The position numbers and the translations under genes were made by a program. Shown piece by piece: positions 24,415 through 31,707 of a DNA stretch of 45,782 nucleotides. Position 1 is the stretch's first letter, and each line of letters starts with the position of its first letter. The notes below the pieces were generated by a model that did not search any database, was not told where the DNA came from, and was given only the letters and a program-made list of their open reading frames with translations. Origin of the DNA: Oscillospiraceae bacterium (GTDB taxonomy: Bacteria > Bacillota > Clostridia > Oscillospirales > SIG519); the NCBI GenBank assembly GCA_015067255.1, contig SVMS01000015.1:1-45782 (forward strand), given 5' to 3'.

Positions 24415-25664
24415 TATTTTAAATTTAAGGAATTTCTGTATAAAATAACGCAATCCTGTTCATCGGCAATTCCCGTAATAACGTCCTGAGCAAATGCACG
24501 GCAGGACGGAGCACCGCAACAGCCGCAGTCAAGTCCCGGTAAGCATTCAACAAACTGCTCAATTTGGTTTTCAATCTGTAAAGCTTTGCTTACATCGTTA
24601 GAAAGCTTTAATGCAGAATTGTATTTCAGGTCCTTTTTCCAATGATATCTTTCATCGGTATCAGATGCTAATTTATTACAGGATATAGGCAGATATTTTC
24701 TGAGTCTGTTAAGTCTTGTTCTTGCAACGAAGGGGTTTTCAAAGTTGAGAACACCGCCTACACAGCCGCCGGGACAAGCGTTAAGCTCAATAAAATCAAG
24801 ATTGTCAAGTCTTCCGTCCTCAACCTCTTCAAGCACCTTGGTAACATTCTCAATACCGTCTGCCGCCAAGTATTTTTCCTTGAGAAGAGCAGCGGACTCA
24901 CCGCCTGAGCCTGCCCAGCTTATACCCACTATACCTGAGCTTATTAAAGAGGGCGGGTTTTGAAGCTTGTTCATATGATTTACTATTTTTTTATAGACCT
25001 CTGTGGCGGAAATAGCGCCGTCTATAACATTATATGAAAAGCCGATGGGAGAAAATGCGTTTGTAACCTTTGCAGGACAGGGGGAAATAAAGAAAATACC
25101 TATTTCGTCCTCTTTAAAGCCCTTTTCTTCCATAGCCTTTTTTCTTGCTAAAATTGCCGCAAGCTCAACAGGAGCGATTATGGGAAGAACGTTTTCGCAA
25201 AGGTGGGGAAAACGCACCTGAATAAGACGCACTACCGCAGGGCAGGCAGAGCTTATGACAGGAGTACGGAGTTTTCCCGAGCTTAAAAGCTGTCTTGTAA
25301 GGTCGGAAATCATTTCCGCAGCCTTGCTGACTTCGTAAACATCGTCAAACCCAAGCTCGATAAGGCCTTGCAAAACGTAATTTATATCGTCTAAATTATT
25401 AAACTGTCCGTAAAAGGACGGAGCAGGAAGAGCAATTGACCATTTATAATTTTTAATACTGTCAAGACTTGTTGTTACTGCTTTTTTTGCGTGATTGGGG
25501 CATTTTCTTATACATTCTCCGCAATCGACACAAAGGTTGGGATTTATTGCAGCCTTGCCCTGACGCACTCTTATTGCCTCTGTAGGACATCCTCTCATGC
25601 AATGGATACAACCCTTGCATTTATCTTTGTCGAGGGTAACAGAGTGAAAAAGCTCGCTGTTCAT
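24414..25664 (-). CDS. Putative sensory [FeFe] hydrogenase (HydS-like)
   Basis: 416 residues. Two [4Fe-4S] ferredoxin motifs are at Cys16/19/22/26 and Cys45/48/51/55. The hydrogenase domain keeps the four H-cluster Cys: Cys141 (SSACPAV), Cys196 (SPCPAK), Cys297 and Cys301 (NACPGGC). The proton-relay Cys normally preceding Cys141 is Ala140, as reported for sensory HydS of Thermotoga. A C-terminal LPGLDCGCCGAPSC plus Cys405 forms another Fe-S site; no PAS domain is present. Neighbours (ATPase, DRTGG, PHP) match group C/D sensory systems. It probably senses H2 or redox state and is not a bulk catalyst. AAAGGAG precedes ATG. Confidence 0.88.
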   Translation of the reverse strand: MNSELFHSVTLDKDKCKGCIHCMRGCPTEAIRVRQGKAAINPNLCVDCGECIRKCPNHAKKAVTTSLDSIKNYKWSIALPAPSFYGQFNNLDDINYVLQGLIELGFDDVYEVSKAAEMISDLTRQLLSSGKLRTPVISSACPAVVRLIQVRFPHLCENVLPIIAPVELAAILARKKAMEEKGFKEDEIGIFFISPCPAKVTNAFSPIGFSYNVIDGAISATEVYKKIVNHMNKLQNPPSLISSGIVGISWAGSGGESAALLKEKYLAADGIENVTKVLEEVEDGRLDNLDFIELNACPGGCVGGVLNFENPFVARTRLNRLRKYLPISCNKLASDTDERYHWKKDLKYNSALKLSNDVSKALQIENQIEQFVECLPGLDCGCCGAPSCRAFAQDVITGIADEQDCVILYRNSLNLK

Positions 25665-25695
25665 TTTTGCACAGCTCCTTTCACTTATAAGTTAA

Positions 25696-26124
25696 TTACT
25701 GTTCTACATAGATTTTCATTGTTATTTTTGTGCCTTGACCGAGTTTTGTTTCTATATTCATTTCATCGGTATATTTTTTCATATTGGGAAGTCCCATTCC
25801 GGCGCCGAAGCCCAAAGAACGAACATTGTCGGGCGCAGTTGAAAAGCCCTCACGCATAGCAAGCTCTACATCAGGGATACCGGGACCGTAGTCGGTTAAA
25901 ATTATTTCAACGCTTTCGGGGGAAAGAATAACGTCAGCCTCTCCGCCGTTGGCGTGAATTACCATATTGATTTCACCCTCATACATAGCAATAGAGGTTT
26001 TTCTGATAGTTTCAGGAGAATAGCCAAGGCGCTTCATAACCTTTTTTACCTCTCCCGAAGCTTCGCCTGCCGACATGAAATCAGTGCCGTCAACTATGTA
26101 GTGAAGCTCAACATTATCAGCCAT
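25696..26124 (-). CDS. Anti-sigma-type ATP-binding protein (RsbW/SpoIIAB-like)
   Basis: 142 residues of a single GHKL ATPase domain. N box EGEINMVIHANGG, G1 box TDYGPGIPDVE and G2 box GFGAGMGLPNMKKY are all present. Such proteins are serine kinases/anti-sigma factors, or ATP-dependent regulatory switches. Next to the hydrogenase-like sensor it probably relays the signal by phosphorylation or partner switching. No obvious STAS-domain or sigma partner lies in the window. GGAGG precedes ATG, and its first bases overlap the end of the upstream DRTGG gene by eight. Confidence 0.85.
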   Translation of the reverse strand: MADNVELHYIVDGTDFMSAGEASGEVKKVMKRLGYSPETIRKTSIAMYEGEINMVIHANGGEADVILSPESVEIILTDYGPGIPDVELAMREGFSTAPDNVRSLGFGAGMGLPNMKKYTDEMNIETKLGQGTKITMKIYVEQ

Positions 26125-26470
26125 TGGAACCCGCCTCCCTAAGACCGTTAAGATATAAAATTCCGCAGGCAGGATACATTCTTTTTTCTGTTGAAAGAAT
26201 TACCATACCGTGATTTTCCGCAAGAGCAAGAACGTTTGCATCGGGTTCCTTTCCGCGAACAAACACGATACAGCACATATCCATCATTTCTGCTGTACGT
26301 ACTACCTGAGGATTACAAAGTCCTGTAAGAAGCACAGACTGGTTTTTAACGTATGCAAGCACATCGCTCATCATATCGCTTCCGCAAGCGGAGAAAACCT
26401 CCTTGTCCACATTAGCCGCACCTGCAAGAACCTTTGCATCCAAAAGCTCTACGATTTCTTTGATTTTCAT
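26117..26470 (-). CDS. DRTGG-domain protein (first copy)
   Basis: About 117 residues: MKIKEIVELLDAKVLAG, then CGSDMMSDVLAYVKNQSVLLTG, CCIVFVRGKEPDAN and HGMVILSTEKRMYPACGILY. It shares the fold pattern of the second copy at 24030-24359 but is clearly diverged, so it is an old duplication within the operon. I chose ATG 26470 because homologues begin at this point and GAAAGG lies about 12 bases upstream; the open frame extends to 26518. It is the first gene of the sensor operon, 70 bases from the promoter. Confidence 0.8.
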   Translation of the reverse strand: MKIKEIVELLDAKVLAGAANVDKEVFSACGSDMMSDVLAYVKNQSVLLTGLCNPQVVRTAEMMDMCCIVFVRGKEPDANVLALAENHGMVILSTEKRMYPACGILYLNGLREAGSNG

Positions 26471-26539
26471 AAATGAGTCAGCCTTTCTGCTAAAAAATTT
26501 AATTATTTTTGTTATCAAAAAAATTATATTTGCGCTATA

Positions 26540-26568
26540 ATTATATCATATATTTACAAAGTAGACAA
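26540..26568 (-). promoter_or_regulatory. Sigma-A promoter of the hydrogenase-sensor operon
   Basis: On the minus strand TTGTCT (26563-26568) is followed after exactly 17 bases by TATAAT (26540-26545). Transcription would start near 26533. It is divergent from the serC promoter about 58 bases away. Confidence 0.8.
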
Positions 26569-26625
26569 TATTTTTTTCATATATTATATTTTTTCTAAAC
26601 TACTTACAAAATTTAACGATTTTAA

Positions 26626-26654
26626 TTGACTTATTGAGCAAATAAAGCTATAAT
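26626..26654 (+). promoter_or_regulatory. Sigma-A promoter of serC-serA
   Basis: TTGACT (26626-26631) is 17 bases from a perfect TATAAT (26649-26654). The downstream leader is short and AT-rich (AAATTAAAATA repeats), with no obvious regulatory fold. Confidence 0.85.
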
Positions 26655-26701
26655 TAGATTAAATTAAAATAAATTAAAATATTATTTTGGGGGAATATCA
26701 A

Positions 26702-27778
26702 ATGCAAAGAGTATATAATTTTTCCGCAGGCCCTTCAATGCTTCCCGAAGAGGTATTGGAAAAGGCAAAAAATGAGATGCTTAACTATGGTGACAGCGGA
26801 ATGTCTGTTATGGAAATGAGCCATCGTTCAAAGGTTTATGAGAGCATTATAACCGGCTGTGAAGCTATGCTCAGAAAGGTTATGTCAATTCCTGACAATT
26901 ACAAGGTTTTATTTTTACAGGGCGGTGCTTCCTCCCAGTTTACAATGATACCTCAGAACCTTATGAAAAAGGGTAAGGCTGACTATGTAATTACAGGTAT
27001 GTGGGCTAAGAAGGCTCACGCTGAGGCTTCCCGTTACGGTGAGTGTAACGTTATAGCTTCCTCTGCTGACAAAACCTTCTCATACATTCCTGAGCTTGAC
27101 TCTTCTAAATTTGACAAGGATGCAGACTATTTCTACATCTGTTCAAACAATACTATTTACGGAACCCGTTTTACAAAGCTTCCCGACACTGGCGATGTTC
27201 CGATAGTTGCTGATATGTCCAGCTGTATTCTTTCAGAGCCTGTTGACGTTAGCAAGTACGGCGTTATTTTTGCAGGTGCTCAGAAAAATATGGGACCTGC
27301 AGGTCTTACAGTTGTTATCATCAGAGAGGACCTTTTGGGCTTTGCTCAGGACGGCACACCCACAATGTTCAAATATGATACTCACGCTGCTAACGGTTCT
27401 ATGTACAATACACCTCCTACATATGCAATTTATATCTGCAAGCTTGTGCTTGAGTGGGTTGACAGCTTGGGCGGTCTTGAGAAGATGGCTGAAATCAACA
27501 ACAAGAAGGCTAAGCTTTTATATGACTATCTTGATTCCTCTAAGCTTTTCAAAGCAACTGTTGAGGGTGAGGCTCGTTCTCTTATGAACATTCCCTTCGT
27601 TACAGGCAACGAGGAAATTGATGCTAAATTTGTTAAAGAGGCAACAGCGGCAGGCTTCGTTAACCTTAAGGGCCACCGTTCAGTCGGCGGTATGAGAGCA
27701 AGTATCTACAACGGCATGCCCTATGAAGGCGTTGTTAAGCTTGTTGAGTTTATGAAAGAATTTGAAAAAAATAACTAA
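26702..27778 (+). CDS. serC: Phosphoserine aminotransferase
   Basis: It transaminates 3-phosphohydroxypyruvate with glutamate to phosphoserine. The 358-residue PLP enzyme starts VYNFSAGPSMLPEEVL, has FLQGGASSQFTMIPQN, the PLP Lys in FAGAQKNMGPAGL and the closing GHRSVGGMRASIYNGMP. ATG 26702 has GGGGGA eight bases ahead. It is followed 23 bases later by serA. Codon choice is smoother here (many GCT, CTT, GTT), as expected for a well-expressed gene. Confidence 0.95.
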   Translation: MQRVYNFSAGPSMLPEEVLEKAKNEMLNYGDSGMSVMEMSHRSKVYESIITGCEAMLRKVMSIPDNYKVLFLQGGASSQFTMIPQNLMKKGKADYVITGMWAKKAHAEASRYGECNVIASSADKTFSYIPELDSSKFDKDADYFYICSNNTIYGTRFTKLPDTGDVPIVADMSSCILSEPVDVSKYGVIFAGAQKNMGPAGLTVVIIREDLLGFAQDGTPTMFKYDTHAANGSMYNTPPTYAIYICKLVLEWVDSLGGLEKMAEINNKKAKLLYDYLDSSKLFKATVEGEARSLMNIPFVTGNEEIDAKFVKEATAAGFVNLKGHRSVGGMRASIYNGMPYEGVVKLVEFMKEFEKNN

Positions 27779-27801
27779 CTTGAAATAAGGAGTATACAGT
27801 C

Positions 27802-28971
27802 ATGTATAATATTAAAACCCTTAATAAAATAGCTAAAATCGGCTTGGAAGAGCTTGATAAAGCACTTTTCACAGTAAGTGATGACGCAGAAAATCCCGAC
27901 GGTATTCTTGTAAGAAGCGCAGCTATGCACGATATGGAGTTCGGCAGCAATCTTCTTGCAATAGGCAGAGCAGGCGCAGGTGTAAACAATATCCCTGTTG
28001 ACAGATGCGCAGAAGAGGGCATTGTTGTTTTCAACACTCCCGGTGCTAATGCAAATGCAGTTAAAGAGCTTGTTATAGCAGGTCTTTTCCTTGCTTCAAG
28101 AAAAATAACAGCGGGTGTTGAGTGGACCAAAACCTTAAAGGGCAACGGCGCTGACATTTCAAAAATGGTTGAAAAGGGTAAGTCCAATTTCGGCGGCTGC
28201 GAAATCAAGGGTAAAACTCTCGGCGTAATCGGCTTGGGTGCTATAGGCGTTATGGTTGCAAATGCAGCTTGCCACCTTGGTATGAAGGTTATCGGTTATG
28301 ACCCTTATATTTCCGTTGATGCTGCCTGGAACCTTAACCACCACATTGTAAAGGCAAAAGCAATTAACGAGATTTATGAGAATTCCGATTATATTACAGT
28401 TCACGTACCTCTCAACAGCGAAACAAAGGGAAGCATCAATGCACAGGCATTTGAAAAGTGCAAGAACGGCTTAAAGCTTCTTAACTTCTCAAGAGGCGAG
28501 CTTGTAAATTATGATGACCTTAAGGCTGCTATGGAGAGCGGAAAGGTAAGCTCTTATGTAACAGACTTCGCAAGTGAAGAGGTTTTAGCTCTTGAAAACG
28601 CTGTAATAATTCCTCACTTGGGAGCATCAACAGCAGAGGCAGAGGACAACTGCGCAGTTATGGCTGCAAGAGAGATTTCCGATTATATCCTTAACGGAAA
28701 CATTACAAATTCAGTAAACTTCCCCAACGTTTCTCAGCCCAGAGTGGACGGCGGAGCAAGAGTTTGCGTAATTCATAAGAATATTCCCAAAATGCTTACT
28801 CAGATTTCTGCTTTAATGGGTGAGTACAATGCCAACATTGAAAATATGGTTAATAAGTCAAAGGGCGAAAACGCATACACAGTTCTTGATGTTATCGGCA
28901 AGGTTCCCGAGAACATCAAAGAGGATTTAGAAAAAATCGAAGGTATAATCAGAGTAAGAGTTATTCTTTAA
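27802..28971 (+). CDS. serA: D-3-phosphoglycerate dehydrogenase, short ACT type
   Basis: It oxidises 3-phosphoglycerate with NAD+, the first step to serine. The 389-residue protein has the D-2-hydroxyacid dehydrogenase core: NTPGANANAVKEL, Rossmann GVIGLGAIGVMVANAA, catalytic Arg in NFSRGELVNYDDL and His in IIPHLGAST. A C-terminal ACT domain (about 315-389, starting RVCVIHKNIPKMLTQIS) is a likely serine-feedback site. It lacks the extra ASB domain of long forms. AAGGAG precedes ATG. Confidence 0.95.
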   Translation: MYNIKTLNKIAKIGLEELDKALFTVSDDAENPDGILVRSAAMHDMEFGSNLLAIGRAGAGVNNIPVDRCAEEGIVVFNTPGANANAVKELVIAGLFLASRKITAGVEWTKTLKGNGADISKMVEKGKSNFGGCEIKGKTLGVIGLGAIGVMVANAACHLGMKVIGYDPYISVDAAWNLNHHIVKAKAINEIYENSDYITVHVPLNSETKGSINAQAFEKCKNGLKLLNFSRGELVNYDDLKAAMESGKVSSYVTDFASEEVLALENAVIIPHLGASTAEAEDNCAVMAAREISDYILNGNITNSVNFPNVSQPRVDGGARVCVIHKNIPKMLTQISALMGEYNANIENMVNKSKGENAYTVLDVIGKVPENIKEDLEKIEGIIRVRVIL

Positions 28972-28990
28972 AGAAAAGGACACGAGCAGA

Positions 28991-29500
28991 ATGAAGCAAA
29001 ATATTAAATCTGTACTTTCTATTTTCGGATGTCTTTTAGTAGCATCGGTATTATCTTTTATGAGCATTCCGATAACAATGCTTTTAAAAGGGGCTTTTTT
29101 TGGAATGATTATCAACGGAATAGTTCCAAGCCTTCTTTTGAGTATGCTCATATATTCGAAAATGTGGGAATTGGGTTGGAAAATACCCTCACGCAGAAAG
29201 CTTTATAACGAAAAACATTCGGATTATAAGGCTTTGGGAATTTGTGCGGCTGCTTTTGTTCCCTCTTTGATTTTGCTTTTAGCGTGGAAGCTTACAGATA
29301 ATTTTATTTTGCAGCTTATTTTCAGAATTACAAACTTTTACTGTATAGGCTTTTTCGATTATGCCCCCAACTATTTTAAGCTGATAGCTCTTTTAGTTAT
29401 GTTGGCTGAGATAGCGGTGGGTCAGGTTGCCTATACTCTCGGTACAAAAAGAATATCTCTTTATACCAAGGCAGTTTATAAAAAGGACAAGAAGAAATAG
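28991..29500 (+). CDS. Hypothetical four-span membrane protein
   Basis: 169 residues, with hydrophobic stretches at about 8-27, 30-54, 79-98 and 130-152 and a basic C-terminus (YKKDKKK). A conserved-looking loop holds SKMWELGWKIPSRRKLYNEKH. I recognise no family; 28991 follows AAAAGGACACG, and the gene is 19 bases after serA, so it is likely in the serC-serA transcript. A transport or serine-related role is only suggested by position. Confidence 0.7.
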   Translation: MKQNIKSVLSIFGCLLVASVLSFMSIPITMLLKGAFFGMIINGIVPSLLLSMLIYSKMWELGWKIPSRRKLYNEKHSDYKALGICAAAFVPSLILLLAWKLTDNFILQLIFRITNFYCIGFFDYAPNYFKLIALLVMLAEIAVGQVAYTLGTKRISLYTKAVYKKDKKK

Positions 29501-29514
29501 CAAAGATTTTAAAA

Positions 29515-29549
29515 GGGCTGATGCAGGCATCAGCCCGATATGTTTTTTT
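29515..29549 (+). terminator. Intrinsic terminator of the serC-serA transcript
   Basis: GGGCTGATGC (29515-29524) and GCATCAGCCC (29527-29536) form a perfect 10-bp stem with a two-base separation, followed by GATATG and seven T residues. Confidence 0.9.
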
Positions 29550-29554
29550 ACAAA

Positions 29555-29605
29555 AGGAGTGAAGGGGCAAAGTTTTTAAAAAAAGAAGCTTTTTGCCCGA
29601 TAAAA
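29555..29605 (+). promoter_or_regulatory. yicC leader: SD, hairpin, start
   Basis: AAAGGAGTGA (29553-29562) is a strong SD, but no start codon follows at normal spacing. GGGCAAAG (29565-29572) can pair with CTTTTTGCCC (29589-29598, two extra T), and the yicC ATG is at 29606. Folding the hairpin brings the SD to about nine to twelve bases from the ATG. Confidence 0.4.
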
Positions 29606-30484
29606 ATGCCAAATAGTATGACAGGCTACGGCAGAGCAAATCTTATTATAGATAATAAGGATATAACAGTTGAAATTCGCTCTGTAAATCATAGATTTTT
29701 TGATTTTAATGCAAGACTTCCCAGACTGTACGGCTTCTTGGAGGAAAAGCTTAAATCATATCTTCAGAAGAAAATAAACAGAGGCAAAATAGACCTTTTT
29801 GTATCAATAGTAAACTCAAACGATGAAAGTGTCAGCGTATCTCTTGACAAGCCTCTTTTAAACGGATACATCAAAGCCCTTGAAGAAATATCGGACAGCT
29901 ACGATGTTATTGACGATATTTCAGTTTCCTCCTTGGCAAGATTCAGCGATATTTTCAATGTTAAAAAAGAACAGGAAAACGCTGATGTAATATGGGAAAA
30001 CGTCAAAGAGGTAACAGATGCGGCATTGAATGACTTCTTGAAAATGAGAAAAGATGAGGGCAGAAGGCTCTATGATGATGTAAAGCAAAATCTTGAAGAG
30101 ATATCAAAGAATGTTAAGCTCGTTGAAGAGCGCTCTCCCAAAACAGTTGAGGAATACCGCGCAAGGCTTACTGCTAAGCTCAAGGAAATCCTTGAGGACA
30201 GAAATATTGACGAGGCAAGAATACTTACCGAATGTGCAATATATGCTGATAAAATTGCCGTAAATGAAGAAACGGTAAGACTTAATTCTCACATAAAAAG
30301 CTTTTCTCAACAGCTTGAAAAGGACGAGCCTATAGGTAAAAAGCTTGATTTTGTAGTTCAGGAAATGAACAGAGAGGTCAATACAATAGGTTCAAAATGT
30401 AACGATATAGAGATTACTGCTACTGTTGTTACAATGAAATCCCTTATAGAGCAAATAAGAGAACAAATTCAGAATATAGAATAG
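29606..30484 (+). CDS. yicC: YicC-family endoribonuclease
   Basis: 292 residues: MPNSMTGYGRAN at the start, EIRSVNHRFFDFNARLPR, a KINRGKIDLFVSI segment, and the conserved C-terminus ECAIYADKIAVNEETVRLNSHI and GKKLDFVVQEMNREVNTIGSK. E. coli YicC is described as a ribonuclease affecting RyhB. In Firmicutes it always precedes remA-gmk-rpoZ, as here. Family proteins begin at S-M-T-G-[FY]-G, so ATG 29606 is right although the open frame runs further upstream. Confidence 0.88.
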   Translation: MPNSMTGYGRANLIIDNKDITVEIRSVNHRFFDFNARLPRLYGFLEEKLKSYLQKKINRGKIDLFVSIVNSNDESVSVSLDKPLLNGYIKALEEISDSYDVIDDISVSSLARFSDIFNVKKEQENADVIWENVKEVTDAALNDFLKMRKDEGRRLYDDVKQNLEEISKNVKLVEERSPKTVEEYRARLTAKLKEILEDRNIDEARILTECAIYADKIAVNEETVRLNSHIKSFSQQLEKDEPIGKKLDFVVQEMNREVNTIGSKCNDIEITATVVTMKSLIEQIREQIQNIE

Positions 30485-30531
30485 TCTTGTGCTTTGAAAT
30501 TTCGGCAACAGGGAAATGAGAGGAAATAAAA

Positions 30532-30801
30532 ATGAAGTTAATAAATATCGGATACGGAAATATGGTATGCGCTTCCCGTCTTGTAGCAATTATAAGCCCT
30601 GACAGTGCGCCTGTTAAGAGAATAATTGCAGATGCAAAGGATTCTGCTATGCTTATTGATGCCACCTACGGAAGAAAGACCCGCTCGGTATTGATTACTG
30701 ACAGCAATCATATTATACTTTCGTCGATTCAGCCTGAAACTATCGGAAACAGGTATTCAGAGGAAAGCGGGGACAAAGCAGATGACAGCATCTCCGAATA
30801 A
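30532..30801 (+). CDS. remA: RemA-family DNA-binding regulator (DUF370)
   Basis: 89 residues: [20 protein letters not shown] near the start, [11 protein letters not shown], and [22 protein letters not shown], the complete RemA pattern. In Bacillus subtilis RemA activates biofilm matrix and osmoprotection genes as a ring-forming DNA-binding protein. A strong GAGAGGAAAT SD precedes ATG. Its end overlaps gmk by 20 bases, so it is coupled to gmk. Confidence 0.92.
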   Translation: MKLINIGYGNMVCASRLVAIISPDSAPVKRIIADAKDSAMLIDATYGRKTRSVLITDSNHIILSSIQPETIGNRYSEESGDKADDSISE

Positions 30802-31351
30802 AAAAGGAACTCTTTTTGTGCTTTCAGGTCCTTCAGGGGCAGGAAAAGGAACGCTTATTCAGCGTGTTTTTGAGCTTGATAACAGCTTTTATTATTCTGT
30901 TTCCGCAACAACACGTGAAATGCGTGAGGGCGAGCAGGACGGAGTCAACTACTTTTTTCTGACACGGGAAAAATTTGAAGAGCTTATAAATAAAAATGAG
31001 CTTTTGGAATATACCGAGTTTTGCGGAAATTATTACGGCACACCGACAAGAATGATTGACGAAAAGCTAAATAACGGCATTTCGGTAATCTTAGAAATTG
31101 AAACAGACGGTGCTTCTCAGATAAAGAAAAAAAGACCCGACTGCAAAAGCATATTTATTTTACCGCCTTCATATGAGGTGCTTGCTCACAGACTGAAAAA
31201 AAGAAACACCGAAACAGAAGAAAAAATTCAGAGAAGGCTGGCAAGAGCAAAGGAAGAATTGCTTGAAGCGGAAAAATACGATTTCAAGGTAATAAATGAC
31301 GAGCTTGAAACAGCGGCACAGGAATTACTTGATATATTAAAAAACAATTAA
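30782..31351 (+). CDS. gmk: Guanylate kinase
   Basis: It phosphorylates GMP to GDP. The 189-residue protein has the P-loop [12 protein letters not shown], the GMP-binding [20 protein letters not shown] segment and the late [17 protein letters not shown] lid. It overlaps remA by 20 bases. With the IMP dehydrogenase elsewhere in the window it serves guanine-nucleotide synthesis. Confidence 0.96.
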   Translation: MTASPNKKGTLFVLSGPSGAGKGTLIQRVFELDNSFYYSVSATTREMREGEQDGVNYFFLTREKFEELINKNELLEYTEFCGNYYGTPTRMIDEKLNNGISVILEIETDGASQIKKKRPDCKSIFILPPSYEVLAHRLKKRNTETEEKIQRRLARAKEELLEAEKYDFKVINDELETAAQELLDILKNN

Positions 31352-31393
31352 CTATATATCCCGATAAGACGGGAGGAAAGGCAGAGGAATTTT

Positions 31394-31666
31394 ATGTTAC
31401 ATCCTTCAGCACAAGAGCTTATAAAAAACAATCAGAGCAGATATTCTTTAGTTATGGCAACTGCTAAAATTGCAAGAAAGCTGTCCTATGATGCAGAGCA
31501 AAACAAAGAAAGACTTGACCAGAAGCCTGTTAAATTGGCAGTTGAAATGCTTAAAAAAGGCGAAATGGATTTTGTTGAGTCCAAAAACGATGACATTACA
31601 GAGCTCAATGTAAGACAGTATCCTGTTATGTCAGACTCTTATGACGATAAGACAGAGGAAGAATAA
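31394..31666 (+). CDS. rpoZ: RNA polymerase omega subunit
   Basis: 90 residues with MLHPSAQELIKNNQSRYSLV, ATAKIARKL, and KPVKLAVEML; this is the normal omega pattern, with an acidic C-terminal tail (DDKTEEE). A GGGAGGAAAGGCAGAGG SD region precedes it. It follows gmk as in most Firmicutes. coaBC, which commonly comes next, is absent; priA follows. Confidence 0.92.
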   Translation: MLHPSAQELIKNNQSRYSLVMATAKIARKLSYDAEQNKERLDQKPVKLAVEMLKKGEMDFVESKNDDITELNVRQYPVMSDSYDDKTEEE

Positions 31667-31707
31667 GTAAAGTATAAAACCATACTTACAGGGGGAGGGA
31701 AAATAGT

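Noticed and set aside
24414-25664. Ordinary catalytic [FeFe] hydrogenase
   Set aside because: The proton-relay Cys is Ala and the neighbours are signalling proteins, not electron-bifurcating subunits.
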